A DNA stretch of 64,000 bases. Source: CAYOWK01 sp964407665 (lineage in GTDB: Bacteria; Pseudomonadota; Alphaproteobacteria; Caulobacterales; Hyphomonadaceae). The notes under the pieces were generated by a model. That model saw nothing but the letters and a program-made list of their open reading frames with translations, was not told the origin of the DNA and searched no databases. This document shows positions 1 through 9,205 of the stretch, piece after piece (position 1 is the first letter of the stretch; each line of letters begins with the position of its first letter). A program made the translations under genes and the position numbers. The stretch lies in the NCBI GenBank assembly GCA_964407665.1, contig CAYOWK010000014.1, positions 15,147 through 79,146 of the forward strand, read 5' to 3'.

Positions 1-31
1 GAAATTCCCCTGATTGGATCAGGAGAATACG

Positions 32-1711
32 TTGCGCCTTTCAATCCAGACCATGCTGGTGTCGGCCTTCATCGTGATGGGTGGCGCGATGCTGGCGCTG
101 GCCGCGCTCGCCTTCTTCTCCGGCCGCACCCTGGCGCATGAGACCAACATGATTGGCCGGAAGTGGCTTCCGGCGGTCGAGCTCACCCGCCACATCGAGG
201 TGACGCTTTCGGAGATGCGGTCGGCAGAGGGCCGGCACATCATAAGCACCGATCCCGCCCAGCTCCGCGAGATGGATGCTGTCGTCGAAGAGTTCACAAG
301 CGAGCTGCAGGGCCTTGTCGCCGAGTACGCGCCGATGGTCGCCTCCGACGAGGAGCGGCTGGAGCTCGAGATGTTCCAGGACGAGCTGGCGGCCTACCTC
401 AAGATTCGTGAGCAGGTGCTCGACCTGTCGCGCCGGAATGAAAACGAGGCAGCGGCTCGGGACTTCAACGGCGTGCTTGAGATCGAGTTCGAGCGCATGC
501 TTGAGGAAATGGACGACGTGGTCCTGCTCAACGTGTCGCGCGCCGAGCAGGCGATGGCAAAGGCCGACGCTGTTGAAAGCTCCATGGAGCGCTGGGTTCT
601 GGGTGCGGCCGTGGTTGCCGTCCTGTTGATCATTGCTGTGGTTGGCTTCGTGGTCGGCAGCGTCATCACGCCTCTGAAGCGGATCAATCAGGCGATGCAG
701 GGCGTTTCCGGTGGAAACCTGAAGCTGCAGATTCCTGGCGTTCAGGCCCGCAACGAGCTTGGCGATCTTGCCCGTTCGCTTGTGGTCTTCCGCGATGGGC
801 TTGCAGAGAACGAGCGGATGCGCGCCGAGCAGGTCGAGACCGAACGGCGGAATCTTGAGCGTGCGCGCCAGGACCGCCTGGCCATCGCGGCGTCGTTCGA
901 GGAAAAGGTGGGGGCTGTCGCCAACGCGCTGGCGCGCTCCTCCGACGAGATCGAGGGCGCAGCGAGAAACCTGTCGGCAACGGCCGAAGAGACGTCGCGG
1001 CAGGCGATGGCCGTAATGGGCGCAGCGGAAGAGGCGTCGGCAAACGTGAACTCCGTTGCAGCCGGCGCGGAGGAGCTGCACGCGTCGATCCGGGAGATAT
1101 CGGGCCGGGTCGCGCAGTCTTCCGCAGTCGCCGAGCAGGCGTCGGGCGAGGCGCGCAAGGCCAGCGAAAACATCGCGGCGCTGTCCGCCGCCGCGCTCCA
1201 GATCGACGATGTGATCAACCTGATCTCGGAGATTGCAGCCCAGACCAACCTGCTGTCGCTGAACGCGACCATCGAAGCCGCCCGTGCAGGCGAGGCGGGC
1301 CGGGGTTTTGCCGTGGTGGCGCAGGAGGTGAAGCACCTTGCCGCGCAAACGGCGACGGCGACCGGCGATATCGGCGGCAAGATCAAGCAGATCCGGGCTG
1401 CCGTCGATGAAACGGTCGGGGCGGTTTCGCGCATCCTGGAGACGATGGATGCTGCCCGCAGCTCGGCGTTCGCCATTGCGGGAGCGGTCGAGCAGCAGGG
1501 CGCAGCGACGGGCGAGATCGCATCGAACACGCAACGGGCGGCCCAGGGCGCAAGCAGCGTTACCGAGAACATCAATGGTGTTGGCACCGCCGCCGAGATG
1601 ACGGGTGCGGCCTCCTCCCAGCTCATGGGGCTTTCCGGCGAGCTTGCGCGTGATGCGGGACGGCTGAAGACCGAAGTTGCAACGCTGGTGGCGAGCCTGC
1701 GCGCGGCCTGA
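32..1711 (+). CDS. Methyl-accepting chemotaxis protein (first of three in tandem)
   Basis: Inner-membrane chemoreceptor that would signal to CheW/CheA. It has TM1 near residues 6-28, a periplasmic four-helix-type sensor region with the WLPAVELTR stretch, TM2 near 190-212, a HAMP domain, and a cytoplasmic signalling domain with the hairpin tip EIAAQTNLLSLNATIEAARA. I start it at a TTG at 32 because AGGAG lies six bases upstream and the resulting N-terminus (LRLSIQTMLV) matches those of the two downstream paralogues; an in-frame start at 14 is possible. There is no C-terminal CheR/CheB-docking pentapeptide; the protein ends in SLRAA like its neighbours. Its tip keeps the usual AARAGEAGRG form, whereas both paralogues have AQRAGDAGRG. 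The ligand is unknown. Confidence 0.93.
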   Translation: MRLSIQTMLVSAFIVMGGAMLALAALAFFSGRTLAHETNMIGRKWLPAVELTRHIEVTLSEMRSAEGRHIISTDPAQLREMDAVVEEFTSELQGLVAEYAPMVASDEERLELEMFQDELAAYLKIREQVLDLSRRNENEAAARDFNGVLEIEFERMLEEMDDVVLLNVSRAEQAMAKADAVESSMERWVLGAAVVAVLLIIAVVGFVVGSVITPLKRINQAMQGVSGGNLKLQIPGVQARNELGDLARSLVVFRDGLAENERMRAEQVETERRNLERARQDRLAIAASFEEKVGAVANALARSSDEIEGAARNLSATAEETSRQAMAVMGAAEEASANVNSVAAGAEELHASIREISGRVAQSSAVAEQASGEARKASENIAALSAAALQIDDVINLISEIAAQTNLLSLNATIEAARAGEAGRGFAVVAQEVKHLAAQTATATGDIGGKIKQIRAAVDETVGAVSRILETMDAARSSAFAIAGAVEQQGAATGEIASNTQRAAQGASSVTENINGVGTAAEMTGAASSQLMGLSGELARDAGRLKTEVATLVASLRAA

Positions 1712-1872
1712 GCGATCGTCGGAATCTGCAGGCCCTGGGGCTGCATTCCGCAGCGTTATTGGGGAGCCATCCCTGCCGCAACGGCAAAAAGTCTCCGGAC
1801 GCGTCGGTTAACCTTAACTCCGCCTAAACCGAACCGGCGTGTACTTCATGGCGCCGACCTCGGAGGGGATTC

Positions 1873-3552
1873 ATGCGCGCCACGATCAAGACCATGCTGG
1901 TGGGCAGCATCCTGCTGCTCATGGCCGCCATCGCTGGCGTCGCCGGGTTCAGCTATTTCGGCGCGCAGGCGATGATCACCCAGTCCCGCCTGATCGGCGA
2001 CAATCTGCTGCCGAGTCTCGAGATGCTCCAGACCATCCGGGCCGGGGTGGCGGACATGCGAAACGCAGAAGCGCGCCATCTGCTCAACGCCGATCCGGCC
2101 GCCATCGCGGAGATGGACGAGGCGGTCACGGCCGAAACGGAAACCCTGCAGTCGGACCTCGAGACCTACGCCTCCCTGGTGACGCCCGGAGAAGAGAGCG
2201 AGCTGGCCTCCGATTTCACGGCCAAACTTGAGACCTACATCGAGCATCGCGGCGCGGTGCTGGACTTGTCGCGCGCCCAGATGGCGGCGCCCGCAGCGAC
2301 GGTGTTCAACGGCCCGCTGGCTCAGGAGTATGCCGGCCTCGTCGAGGCGGTCGAGGCGCTGCTGATCTTCAACAGCAATGCGGCGGTAACGGCGGTCAGC
2401 GCCTCCAGCGTCATCGAGCGTGAAACGATCCGGACGTTGCTGATTGCGGCGGGCGTGGCGCTGGCGCTTGGGCTGGCGATGATGTGGTTTGTACTGGCTC
2501 GCGTCAGCGCACCGCTCAACCGGCTGACGGGAGCGATGACGGCTGTCTCCCGTGGCCAGCTGAAGACGGCTATCCCCAGTGTGCAGACCGCCAACGAGGT
2601 TGGCGACATGGCGCGTGCGCTGGTCGTGTTCCGGGACGGCCTCGTTGAGGCGGAGAAGACACGGGGCGAGCACGCCGAGGCCGAGAAGCGCGCGCAGGTG
2701 CAATTGCAGCGCGAACGCGAGGAGCTGGCGGCGTCGTTCGAGACGCGCGTGGGCGCGCTTGCGAAAGCGTTTGCCCGGTCGTCCGAGGAGATCGCCCAAG
2801 CGGCGCGCAACCTGTCGGCGACGGCAAGCGAGACGTCACGGCAGGCGCAGGTCGTGACCAGCGCTGCGGATGCGGCCGCCTCCAACGTGCATTCCGTGGC
2901 GGCTGGCGCCGAGGAGCTGCACGCCTCGATCCGCGAGATCGCCTCACAGGTCGCCACGTCGGCGTCGATCGCCGAGGCGGCTTCAAGCGATGCGCGCCGG
3001 ACGAGCGACAATATCGGCGAGCTGTCGACCGCCGCCCACCAGATCGGCCAGGTTGTGGAGCTGATCAACGAGATCGCCGCGCAGACGAACCTGCTGGCGC
3101 TGAACGCCACCATCGAGGCGCAGCGCGCCGGCGACGCCGGGCGCGGTTTTGCGGTCGTGGCGCTGGAAGTGAAGCAGCTTGCCTCGCAAACCGCGAGCGC
3201 CACCAGCCAGATCGGCTCCAAGATCGGCCAGATCCAGGGCGCGGTGCAGGAGACTGTGAAAGCCGTGACGCGCATCATCTCGACCATCGAGTCGCTGCGC
3301 GGTTCAACGACCAGCATCGCGACGGCCGTCGAGCAGCAGGGCGCTGCAACGGGCGAGATCGCCGCCAATACCCAGCGGGCGGCTACGGGCACGACGGACG
3401 TCACCAGCAACATTTCGGGCGTTGGCGCAGCCGCCGAGACGACAGGCGCTGCTTCATCGCAACTGATGGGGCTCTCGGCCAGCCTGTCGGAGCAGTCCTT
3501 GCGCCTGCAGCGTGAAGTCGGTTCGTTCGTGCAGAGCCTGCGGGCGGCCTGA
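1873..3552 (+). CDS. Methyl-accepting chemotaxis protein (second of three)
   Basis: Paralogue of the preceding chemoreceptor: TM1 near residues 7-27, a periplasmic helical sensor to about 185, TM2 about 187-209, HAMP about 210-262, then the long signalling coiled coil with its tip near 397-437. It is almost the same as the third copy from the tip to the C-terminus but has diverged in the sensor, so the three genes probably share one signalling output with different inputs. GGAGGGG precedes the ATG. A TTAACCTTAA sequence sits about 60 bases upstream (1808-1817) and could be a CtrA-type half-site, which would fit cell-cycle control of motility in this class; that is inference. Confidence 0.94.
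   Translation: MRATIKTMLVGSILLLMAAIAGVAGFSYFGAQAMITQSRLIGDNLLPSLEMLQTIRAGVADMRNAEARHLLNADPAAIAEMDEAVTAETETLQSDLETYASLVTPGEESELASDFTAKLETYIEHRGAVLDLSRAQMAAPAATVFNGPLAQEYAGLVEAVEALLIFNSNAAVTAVSASSVIERETIRTLLIAAGVALALGLAMMWFVLARVSAPLNRLTGAMTAVSRGQLKTAIPSVQTANEVGDMARALVVFRDGLVEAEKTRGEHAEAEKRAQVQLQREREELAASFETRVGALAKAFARSSEEIAQAARNLSATASETSRQAQVVTSAADAAASNVHSVAAGAEELHASIREIASQVATSASIAEAASSDARRTSDNIGELSTAAHQIGQVVELINEIAAQTNLLALNATIEAQRAGDAGRGFAVVALEVKQLASQTASATSQIGSKIGQIQGAVQETVKAVTRIISTIESLRGSTTSIATAVEQQGAATGEIAANTQRAATGTTDVTSNISGVGAAAETTGAASSQLMGLSASLSEQSLRLQREVGSFVQSLRAA
3082..3173 (+). repeat. 92-base exact repeat shared with 4871-4962
   Basis: The stretch coding for the hairpin tip of the second chemoreceptor is base-for-base identical to 4871-4962 in the third. 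Flanking codons differ at synonymous positions, so identity at third positions over 92 bases suggests conversion between the two copies and not selection on protein alone. Confidence 0.85.
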
Positions 3553-3661
3553 TCTTGAACAGCGCTCACGAATTCGGCGCCTGCCTTAACGGCAAGCTGC
3601 GCAACTTTAAGGAATGCGAAACTTACCTACCAATACCACGGGATTAATGGTGGAGGGGTGA

Positions 3662-5341
3662 ATGCGCGCGACGATCAAGAACCTGCTGGCTGGGGCGATG
3701 GTCCTGCTTCTGGTGGCGATCGGTGCGCTGGGGCTCGTCTCGTTTACAACGGCAGAGAAGCTCGCCGGCCACACGGATGAGATCGCGGACAACTGGCTGC
3801 CGAGTGTGGAAGCTGCCGAAGAACTGGCCGGCGCATTGACGAACCTTCGCGCCGGAGAAGCCCGGTTTCTGCTGTCGAGAACAGCTGAAGAGCAGGCCAC
3901 GGCCCGTGAGATGGTCGCAACCCGAACCCAGGAGCTGCAGGCGCGAGCCGAGAAATCCGAGTCGCTGGCGACCGAGCCTGAAGAACGCGAGACGCTGGAG
4001 GCCTACAGTCAAGTTGTCAGCGCCTATCTCGAGAAGCGCGACCGGGCGATGCAGGGCCATTCGAATGGCATGACCGACGTTGCGCTGCAGATCTTCTTTG
4101 GTGAGATGGACAGCGACTACAATGCCGCCAAGAAGCTCGCTGCTGGCCTGGTTGAAATCAACAAGGCGGGCGCGGCCAAGGCTGTGCAAGCCGCCAAGGC
4201 GACCAAGAGCGAGGCGACCCTGCTGGAGCTCGCCGCCATCGGCGTGGCGCTTGCCCTTGCGCTTGGGGCGCTGGTGTTCGTGCTGACCGGCGTCACGGCG
4301 CCCCTCTCGCGTCTGACCACTGCCATGCGGGACGTGTCGGGCGGCAATCTGAAGACGACGATTCCCTCGCCCGACGCGCGCAACGAGATCGGCGACATGG
4401 CGCGCGCGCTCATCATCTTCCGCGACAATCTCGCCGAGGCTGCCCGCCTCCGCGCCGAGCAGGTCGAGATCGAAAAGCGCGCCGTCGAGCGCGCCCGCCA
4501 GGAGCGCCATGCTTTGGCGAACACCTTCGAGTCCAGCGTCGGGGAGCTTGCCAAGGCGTTTGCAAGGTCGTCTTCAGAGATTGCGGACGCGGCCCGCAAC
4601 CTGTCGGCCACCGCCGAAGAAACCTCTCGTCAGGCGCAGGTCGTGACCGGCGCCGCGGACGAAGCGGCCAGCAATGTGCAGTCGGTCGCCGCCGGCGCCG
4701 AGGAACTGCACGCCTCGATTCGGGAGATTTCCTCCCAGGTCGCGCACTCCGCCAGCATTGCAGATACCGCCTCTGCGGACGCCCGCAAGACCAGCGAGAA
4801 TATCGCCGAGCTTTCGACATCCGCGCAGCAGATCGGCGAGGTTGTGCAGCTGATCAACGAGATCGCCGCACAGACGAACCTGCTGGCGCTGAACGCCACC
4901 ATCGAGGCGCAGCGCGCCGGCGACGCCGGGCGCGGTTTTGCGGTCGTGGCGCTGGAAGTGAAACAGCTGGCCTCGCAGACGGCCAATGCGACCAGCCAGA
5001 TCGGCTCCAAGATCAGCCAGATCCAGGGCGCGGTCCAGGATACAGTGAAAGCCGTGACGCGCATCATCTCGACGATCGAGTCGTTGCGCGGATCGACAAC
5101 GAGCATCGCGACGGCTGTCGAGCAGCAGGGCGCAGCAACGGGCGAGATTGCAGCGAACACGCAACGTGCGGCCGAGGGCACCAACGATGTCACGAGCAAT
5201 ATCTCGGGCGTCGGATCTGCCGCGGAGACAACGGGCGCGGCCTCGTCGCAGCTGATGGGGCTGTCAGCGGGGCTGTCCGAGCAGGCTGTGCGGCTGCAGC
5301 GGGAAGTCGGCTCGCTCGTGCAGAACCTGCGGGCGGCGTAG
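3662..5341 (+). CDS. Methyl-accepting chemotaxis protein (third of three)
   Basis: Third tandem chemoreceptor, with the same 559-residue length and layout as the second: short cytoplasmic N-terminus, TM1, periplasmic helical bundle (residues about 30-185, richer in Glu and Lys than the other two), TM2, HAMP, signalling domain. A GGAGGGG Shine-Dalgarno precedes the ATG. Its signalling half is nearly identical to that of the second gene, including an exact 92-base match, which points to recent duplication or gene conversion. No che genes accompany the array, so these receptors must feed a pathway encoded elsewhere. Confidence 0.94.
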   Translation: MRATIKNLLAGAMVLLLVAIGALGLVSFTTAEKLAGHTDEIADNWLPSVEAAEELAGALTNLRAGEARFLLSRTAEEQATAREMVATRTQELQARAEKSESLATEPEERETLEAYSQVVSAYLEKRDRAMQGHSNGMTDVALQIFFGEMDSDYNAAKKLAAGLVEINKAGAAKAVQAAKATKSEATLLELAAIGVALALALGALVFVLTGVTAPLSRLTTAMRDVSGGNLKTTIPSPDARNEIGDMARALIIFRDNLAEAARLRAEQVEIEKRAVERARQERHALANTFESSVGELAKAFARSSSEIADAARNLSATAEETSRQAQVVTGAADEAASNVQSVAAGAEELHASIREISSQVAHSASIADTASADARKTSENIAELSTSAQQIGEVVQLINEIAAQTNLLALNATIEAQRAGDAGRGFAVVALEVKQLASQTANATSQIGSKISQIQGAVQDTVKAVTRIISTIESLRGSTTSIATAVEQQGAATGEIAANTQRAAEGTNDVTSNISGVGSAAETTGAASSQLMGLSAGLSEQAVRLQREVGSLVQNLRAA

Positions 5342-5369
5342 GCTGCGGCCAGCCGCACGATCCATGCGT

Positions 5370-5885
5370 CTACGGCGGCGTCGTGCTGCTTTCGCCGAGC
5401 GGCCGCTGCATGAGCATCTGGTCGAGCCAGCGACCGTGCTTGAACCCGGCTGAGCGGATCTGGCCGGCGGGTGCAAAGCCCATCGCCGTGTGCAGCCGGA
5501 TGGACGGCGCCGAGTTCGCATCGCCGATGACAGCGACCATCTGGCGGAGGCCCTGGGCTGTGCACTGGTCGATGAGGGCGCCGAGGAGCTGGCGCCCGAC
5601 GCCCCGCCCCTGGGCCTCGGGGGCAATGTAGATCGAGTCCTCGCAGGTCCAGCGGTAGGCGGCGCGGGGGCGGTAGGCCCCGGCGTAGGCGTAGCCGAAG
5701 ATTTGTCCGTCTGATTCGGCGGCAAGATACGGGTAGCCGGCGGCGAGGATGGCCTCCATGCGACGCTGCATCTCGTCCAGGGCAGGCGGCTCCCACTCCC
5801 AGGAGGCGGTCCCATGGATGACGGCGTGGGCGTAGATCCGGTGAATCTCGGGCAGATCCGCAGGCGTGGCGGGGCGAATGCGCAT
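5370..5885 (-). CDS. GNAT family N-acetyltransferase, phosphinothricin-acetyltransferase-like
   Basis: Cytoplasmic acetyl-CoA-dependent N-acetyltransferase of about 171 residues. It opens with the typical MRIRPATPADL, contains the SIYIAPEAQGRGVGRQLL segment with the Q/RxxGxG acetyl-CoA pyrophosphate loop, and ends with the LHTAMGFAPAGQI strand seen in the Pat/Bar/YncA subgroup, which acetylates small amines such as methionine sulfoximine or sulfone. The start at 5885 is chosen because the family begins there; an in-frame start 66 bases further upstream would add a non-conserved tail. It is convergent with the third chemoreceptor. The substrate is uncertain. Confidence 0.88.
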   Translation of the reverse strand: MRIRPATPADLPEIHRIYAHAVIHGTASWEWEPPALDEMQRRMEAILAAGYPYLAAESDGQIFGYAYAGAYRPRAAYRWTCEDSIYIAPEAQGRGVGRQLLGALIDQCTAQGLRQMVAVIGDANSAPSIRLHTAMGFAPAGQIRSAGFKHGRWLDQMLMQRPLGESSTTPP

Positions 5886-6082
5886 GAGGGGTCGCGTGGC
5901 TGCGGTTGGCGGAACGTCTCGATTATTGCGCCGCAACATGCCGGTCGCCAACAGGCCCCTGCGACCGGGAGACGCCTTTTTTCCGCCCCGGCTGCGTGAC
6001 AGCTTGCCGCGTCGGTGTTTTTCCCGCCACGACCGGTACGAGTCTGTTAAGGGTCGTTCCGCACCATCCGTGGCTGGATGCG

Positions 6083-7147
6083 ATGACCGGCTGGCGCGCT
6101 TCTTCGCCTGCCGAGCGCTTTGAGACGAGACCTTCCTTGCAGAACGTGCTTTCGCGCCCCTGGCGCAAACTTCTGACCCAGTACCAGCAACCGTCGAACA
6201 CCCGATCCATTTTCGAAATTGCCACGACTGCCGCGCCGCTTGCCGCGATCTGGGCTGGCGCGTGGTTCGCCGCCGAGAACGGCCTCTGGTGGCTTGCGCT
6301 GTTGCTGACCGTGCCGGCGGCCTTCTTCGTCGTGCGCCTGTTCATGATCCAGCACGATTGCGGGCATCACGCCTTCTTCCGCAGCACGGCGGCCAACAAC
6401 TGGACGGGACGCGTGCTCGGCGTGCTGACGATGACGCCCTATGACTGCTGGCGCCGGGAGCACGCGATCCACCATGCGACGTCTGGCGACCTCGACCGGC
6501 GCGGCGTCGGCTCCATCGAGACGCTGACGGTCGAAGAATATGCGGCGCTCTCGCCCCTGAAACAGTTCGGCTATCGCCTCTATCGCAACCCGGTTGTGCT
6601 CTTCCTGTTCGGACCGGCCTTCGTCTTCCTCCTGCAGCAGCGCCTGCCGGTCGGTCTGATGAAGGAAGGCTGGCGCCCGTGGATGAGCGCCATGGGCACA
6701 AACATCGGCATTGCAGCCATCGTCGGTCTCGGGCTGTGGCTGGCTGGCTGGCAGGCCCTGCTGCTGATCTACGTTCCCACCATCGTAGTCGCCGCGTCGA
6801 TCGGCGTGTGGTTGTTCTACGTGCAGCACCAGTTCGAGGAGACGCACTGGTCGCGCCACGACGAATGGAACCATACGACGGCCGCGCTGGATGGCAGCTC
6901 GCACTATGTGATGCCGCCCGTGCTGCGCTGGCTGACGGCGAACATCGGCGTGCACCACGTGCACCATGCCGCGAGCAAGGTTCCGTTCTACCGGCTGCCG
7001 ACCGTGCTGAAGGATCATCCCGAGCTGGCCCAGCTGAACCGGATCACGATCTGGGAAAGCTTCCGGACCGTGAGCCTGACGCTGTGGTGCGAGACCCGCC
7101 AGAAGCTGGTGTCGTTCCGTGAAGCGCGGATGCCCCTGGCGGCCTGA
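6083..7147 (+). CDS. Membrane fatty acid desaturase (delta-12/omega-6 type)
   Basis: Integral membrane di-iron desaturase introducing a double bond into acyl chains. All three histidine boxes are visible: HDCGHHAFF, HAIHHATSGD and HVHHAASKVPFYRLP; several hydrophobic helices lie between them. The order and the C-terminal VHHxxxKxPFYRLP pattern match bacterial omega-6-type desaturases. An open frame extends back to 5906, but the first residues there are low-quality and cysteine-rich, so I use the ATG at 6083. It stands alone, which is common for desaturases controlled by temperature; no regulator is adjacent. The double-bond position cannot be read from sequence. Confidence 0.9.
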   Translation: MTGWRASSPAERFETRPSLQNVLSRPWRKLLTQYQQPSNTRSIFEIATTAAPLAAIWAGAWFAAENGLWWLALLLTVPAAFFVVRLFMIQHDCGHHAFFRSTAANNWTGRVLGVLTMTPYDCWRREHAIHHATSGDLDRRGVGSIETLTVEEYAALSPLKQFGYRLYRNPVVLFLFGPAFVFLLQQRLPVGLMKEGWRPWMSAMGTNIGIAAIVGLGLWLAGWQALLLIYVPTIVVAASIGVWLFYVQHQFEETHWSRHDEWNHTTAALDGSSHYVMPPVLRWLTANIGVHHVHHAASKVPFYRLPTVLKDHPELAQLNRITIWESFRTVSLTLWCETRQKLVSFREARMPLAA

Positions 7148-7182
7148 TAGCCGGACGGATCTGACTTCCTCATTTCCTGCGC

Positions 7183-7230
7183 GCGCCAGATCGCTCCCTG
7201 CCCGGAGTTTGATCTGGCGCAACGCGTTGC
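7183..7230. other. Inverted repeat followed by a 12-base palindrome
   Basis: A perfect 10-base inverted repeat (GCGCCAGATC at 7183-7192 and its complement at 7211-7220, 18-base spacer) runs directly into GCAACGCGTTGC (7219-7230), a perfect palindrome. It lies between the desaturase and the next gene. It may be a terminator lacking a T run or an operator for the gene at 7307. Confidence 0.4.
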
Positions 7231-7306
7231 GTCCGGCCGACCGGATGCTCGCTGCGGAATAGTCCGAAGGCCGAACGGCGTACGGATTTTGTCCGGGGAG
7301 GGACGT

Positions 7307-8104
7307 TTGGAACAGCAGGGTGGTCTGCCGCCTGTGGCCGAGGTGGGGATCGGCGCGCCGCTGCGCTGGCTGGCGGGCGGCTGGGCTGACCTCTGGCGGG
7401 CGCCGGGACCGTGTCTGGTGCATGGCCTCGCGCTGACGCTGGCCAGTGTGGGTCTGGGGGCGGCGCTGGTCTATCAGGGGCTGCCGTTCTGGGTGCTGGC
7501 GCTGACGTGCGGGTTCGTGTTCATCGCGCCGATGCTGGCGATGGGGCTGTACGAGGCGGGACGGCTGCTTGAAGCGGGCGAAAAGCCGACGCTGGCGCGG
7601 ATGATGGTGGTGAAGTCCGCCATCCGGCAGGATGTGCTGTATCTCGGGCTGGCGCTGATGCTGATCTATCTGCTGTGGGGGCGGGTTGCGCAGGTCGTCT
7701 ACGGGATCTCGACCTACCGGATTCACAAGACTGCGCAGGCGTTCGCCGTGTTTGCCTTCACGACGTCCGAGGGTCACAACATGCTGATCGCCGGGACGAT
7801 CGTGGGCGGCGCCATCGCGTTTGTAGCGTATGCGCTGGTCGTGGTCTCTGCGCCGATGCTGCTGGACCGGAATGCGGACGTGTTCATCGCCACGGTGACG
7901 AGTGTGCGGGCGGTTGCGAAGAACCCCGGCGCGATGCTGATCTGGGCTTTCCTGCTAGCCGTCCTGACGCTGGCGACAGCGGCGACGGGCTTCCTCGCGA
8001 TGGTTGTGGTGTTCCCGTGGCTCGGGCTTGCGAGCTGGCGCGCCTATCGCGAGCTGGTTCCGGCTGCGGGCGGGCGTGCGATGGCCGGGACGCTGGTTGC
8101 CTAG
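7307..8104 (+). CDS. DUF2189 family integral membrane protein
   Basis: Predicted inner-membrane protein of about 265 residues with six or so hydrophobic helices. The first 60 residues (PLRWLAGGWADLWRAP and then APMLAMGLYEAGR) are characteristic of DUF2189, a family of unknown function common in alphaproteobacteria and often found near respiratory genes. I choose a TTG at 7307 because GGGGAGGGA lies five bases upstream; a TTG at 7289 in the same frame is the alternative. The gene overlaps the convergent small gene at 8101 by four bases. Confidence 0.82.
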   Translation: MEQQGGLPPVAEVGIGAPLRWLAGGWADLWRAPGPCLVHGLALTLASVGLGAALVYQGLPFWVLALTCGFVFIAPMLAMGLYEAGRLLEAGEKPTLARMMVVKSAIRQDVLYLGLALMLIYLLWGRVAQVVYGISTYRIHKTAQAFAVFAFTTSEGHNMLIAGTIVGGAIAFVAYALVVVSAPMLLDRNADVFIATVTSVRAVAKNPGAMLIWAFLLAVLTLATAATGFLAMVVVFPWLGLASWRAYRELVPAAGGRAMAGTLVA

Positions 8105-8439
8105 ATCTGCGGCCGGTACGACCAGACCGAAGACCTGTAGTCGAACAGGATATGGGCCAGGAAGCGGACGCCGGGATCGGGCCTGCCCGTGCTGGACGCG
8201 GTGCGCGCGGCGTTGCGCACGCAGTCCTGGAGGTGCGCATCCGAGCGAAGGAATCGCATCAGGCCGTCGTCGCCGCCCCAGTAGGCGCCGACGTGGAAGG
8301 ACGAGGCGGCGCACCAGGCTGCGAACCGGCAGGCCGGTCCGGAGGCTGAGCGGGTCGCGGCGGCTTCGAGCTGGCTGAAGCTGGCTGCGAGCCAGGCGGC
8401 TCCGAAGCAGACCGTTATCAGAACATGCCGCAGGATCAT
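8101..8439 (-). CDS. Small secreted protein of unknown function
   Basis: A 112-residue protein with a plausible N-terminal signal (MILRHVLITVCFGAAWLAA) followed by a short cysteine-containing domain; I recognise no family. Four cysteines after the signal could form disulphides in the periplasm. It is convergent with the DUF2189 gene and its stop overlaps that gene's stop. The start ATG lacks a strong ribosome-binding site, so the gene is likely but not certain. Confidence 0.55.
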   Translation of the reverse strand: MILRHVLITVCFGAAWLAASFSQLEAAATRSASGPACRFAAWCAASSFHVGAYWGGDDGLMRFLRSDAHLQDCVRNAARTASSTGRPDPGVRFLAHILFDYRSSVWSYRPQI

Positions 8440-8605
8440 GGCGCGCCTCGTTGAAGTTGCTCAATGTCCTAAGAATTGACCCGAAATTGTTAATACATGG
8501 ATAAACGTTAAGTTGGCGGCGCGGGCTGGGATCGGTCGCGTGGGGGCTGGCGCAGGAGGCCTTCCCAAGCCTACGGTCGACGGACGAAAACTTACGGGGC
8601 GCGGC

Positions 8606-9160
8606 ATGAAGTTCGGTCTGGCGGCGGTTGTGGCGTTTGCAGCGCTGGCAAGCGGAGAGGCGCTGGCGTGCTCGATCCTTCCGCCCATGCCTCCGCCGCA
8701 AGTCGTGATGATCCCCGGCGAAAGCCCGGAGGCGTTCGAGCCGCGCGCAAAGCTGCACTATGACGGCTTTGCGGCCCTGCAGGAGAAAAAGGCCCGCGAC
8801 AGCGAGGCGGCGCGGCAGGCGGACCTGTGGGACAGGGCCGCCCGGGTCGCTGTGGTCGAGCTGGTTTCGGCGCGCGAGGTGAGCATCGAGCCGTTCGGGA
8901 CGGGCCGGGCCGTGCAGGTGAAGCCGGTGAGCTGGCTGAAGGGCAAGGGCGGGAAAGCGCCCGTGGAAATCGCCCATACATCGTACACCAGCTGTGGCGC
9001 GTCGCCGTGGTGGGATGCCCTTGCAGGCAAGTCCGGCGAGCGGTTCGTGGTGTTCTTCACCGAAGGACCCATCGGACAGGCCAGCGTGATGGACGCCATG
9101 GCCGTGGGGCGCGTGACCGACACCCGCATCATTGCCGCGCTCGCCGGGCGGGCGAAGTAG
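8606..9160 (+). CDS. Secreted protein of unknown function
   Basis: A 184-residue exported protein. The Sec signal MKFGLAAVVAFAALASGEALA is followed by a mature protein beginning CSILPP. The rest is an alpha/beta-looking domain with RVAVVELVSAREVSIEP and KSGERFVVFFTEGP; two cysteines (CSI and SCGASP) could be disulphide linked. The pattern of a small Cys-led secreted protein resembles tissue-inhibitor-like or DUF-type envelope proteins, but I cannot assign one. The start at 8606 is taken because it gives a clean signal peptide; upstream in-frame codons are poor. It is followed after 45 bases by prfC but probably belongs to a separate unit. Confidence 0.7.
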   Translation: MKFGLAAVVAFAALASGEALACSILPPMPPPQVVMIPGESPEAFEPRAKLHYDGFAALQEKKARDSEAARQADLWDRAARVAVVELVSAREVSIEPFGTGRAVQVKPVSWLKGKGGKAPVEIAHTSYTSCGASPWWDALAGKSGERFVVFFTEGPIGQASVMDAMAVGRVTDTRIIAALAGRAK

Positions 9161-9205
9161 GCAGAGTGTAGACCTGTCGCCGCGCGCCCTGTATCTCCCC
9201 GCGCC

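Noticed and set aside
742..1746. Long open frames antisense to the chemoreceptors
   Set aside because: High-GC shadows of the real genes; Ser/Ala/Arg-rich translation without any family pattern, and the sense frames carry clear MCP motifs.
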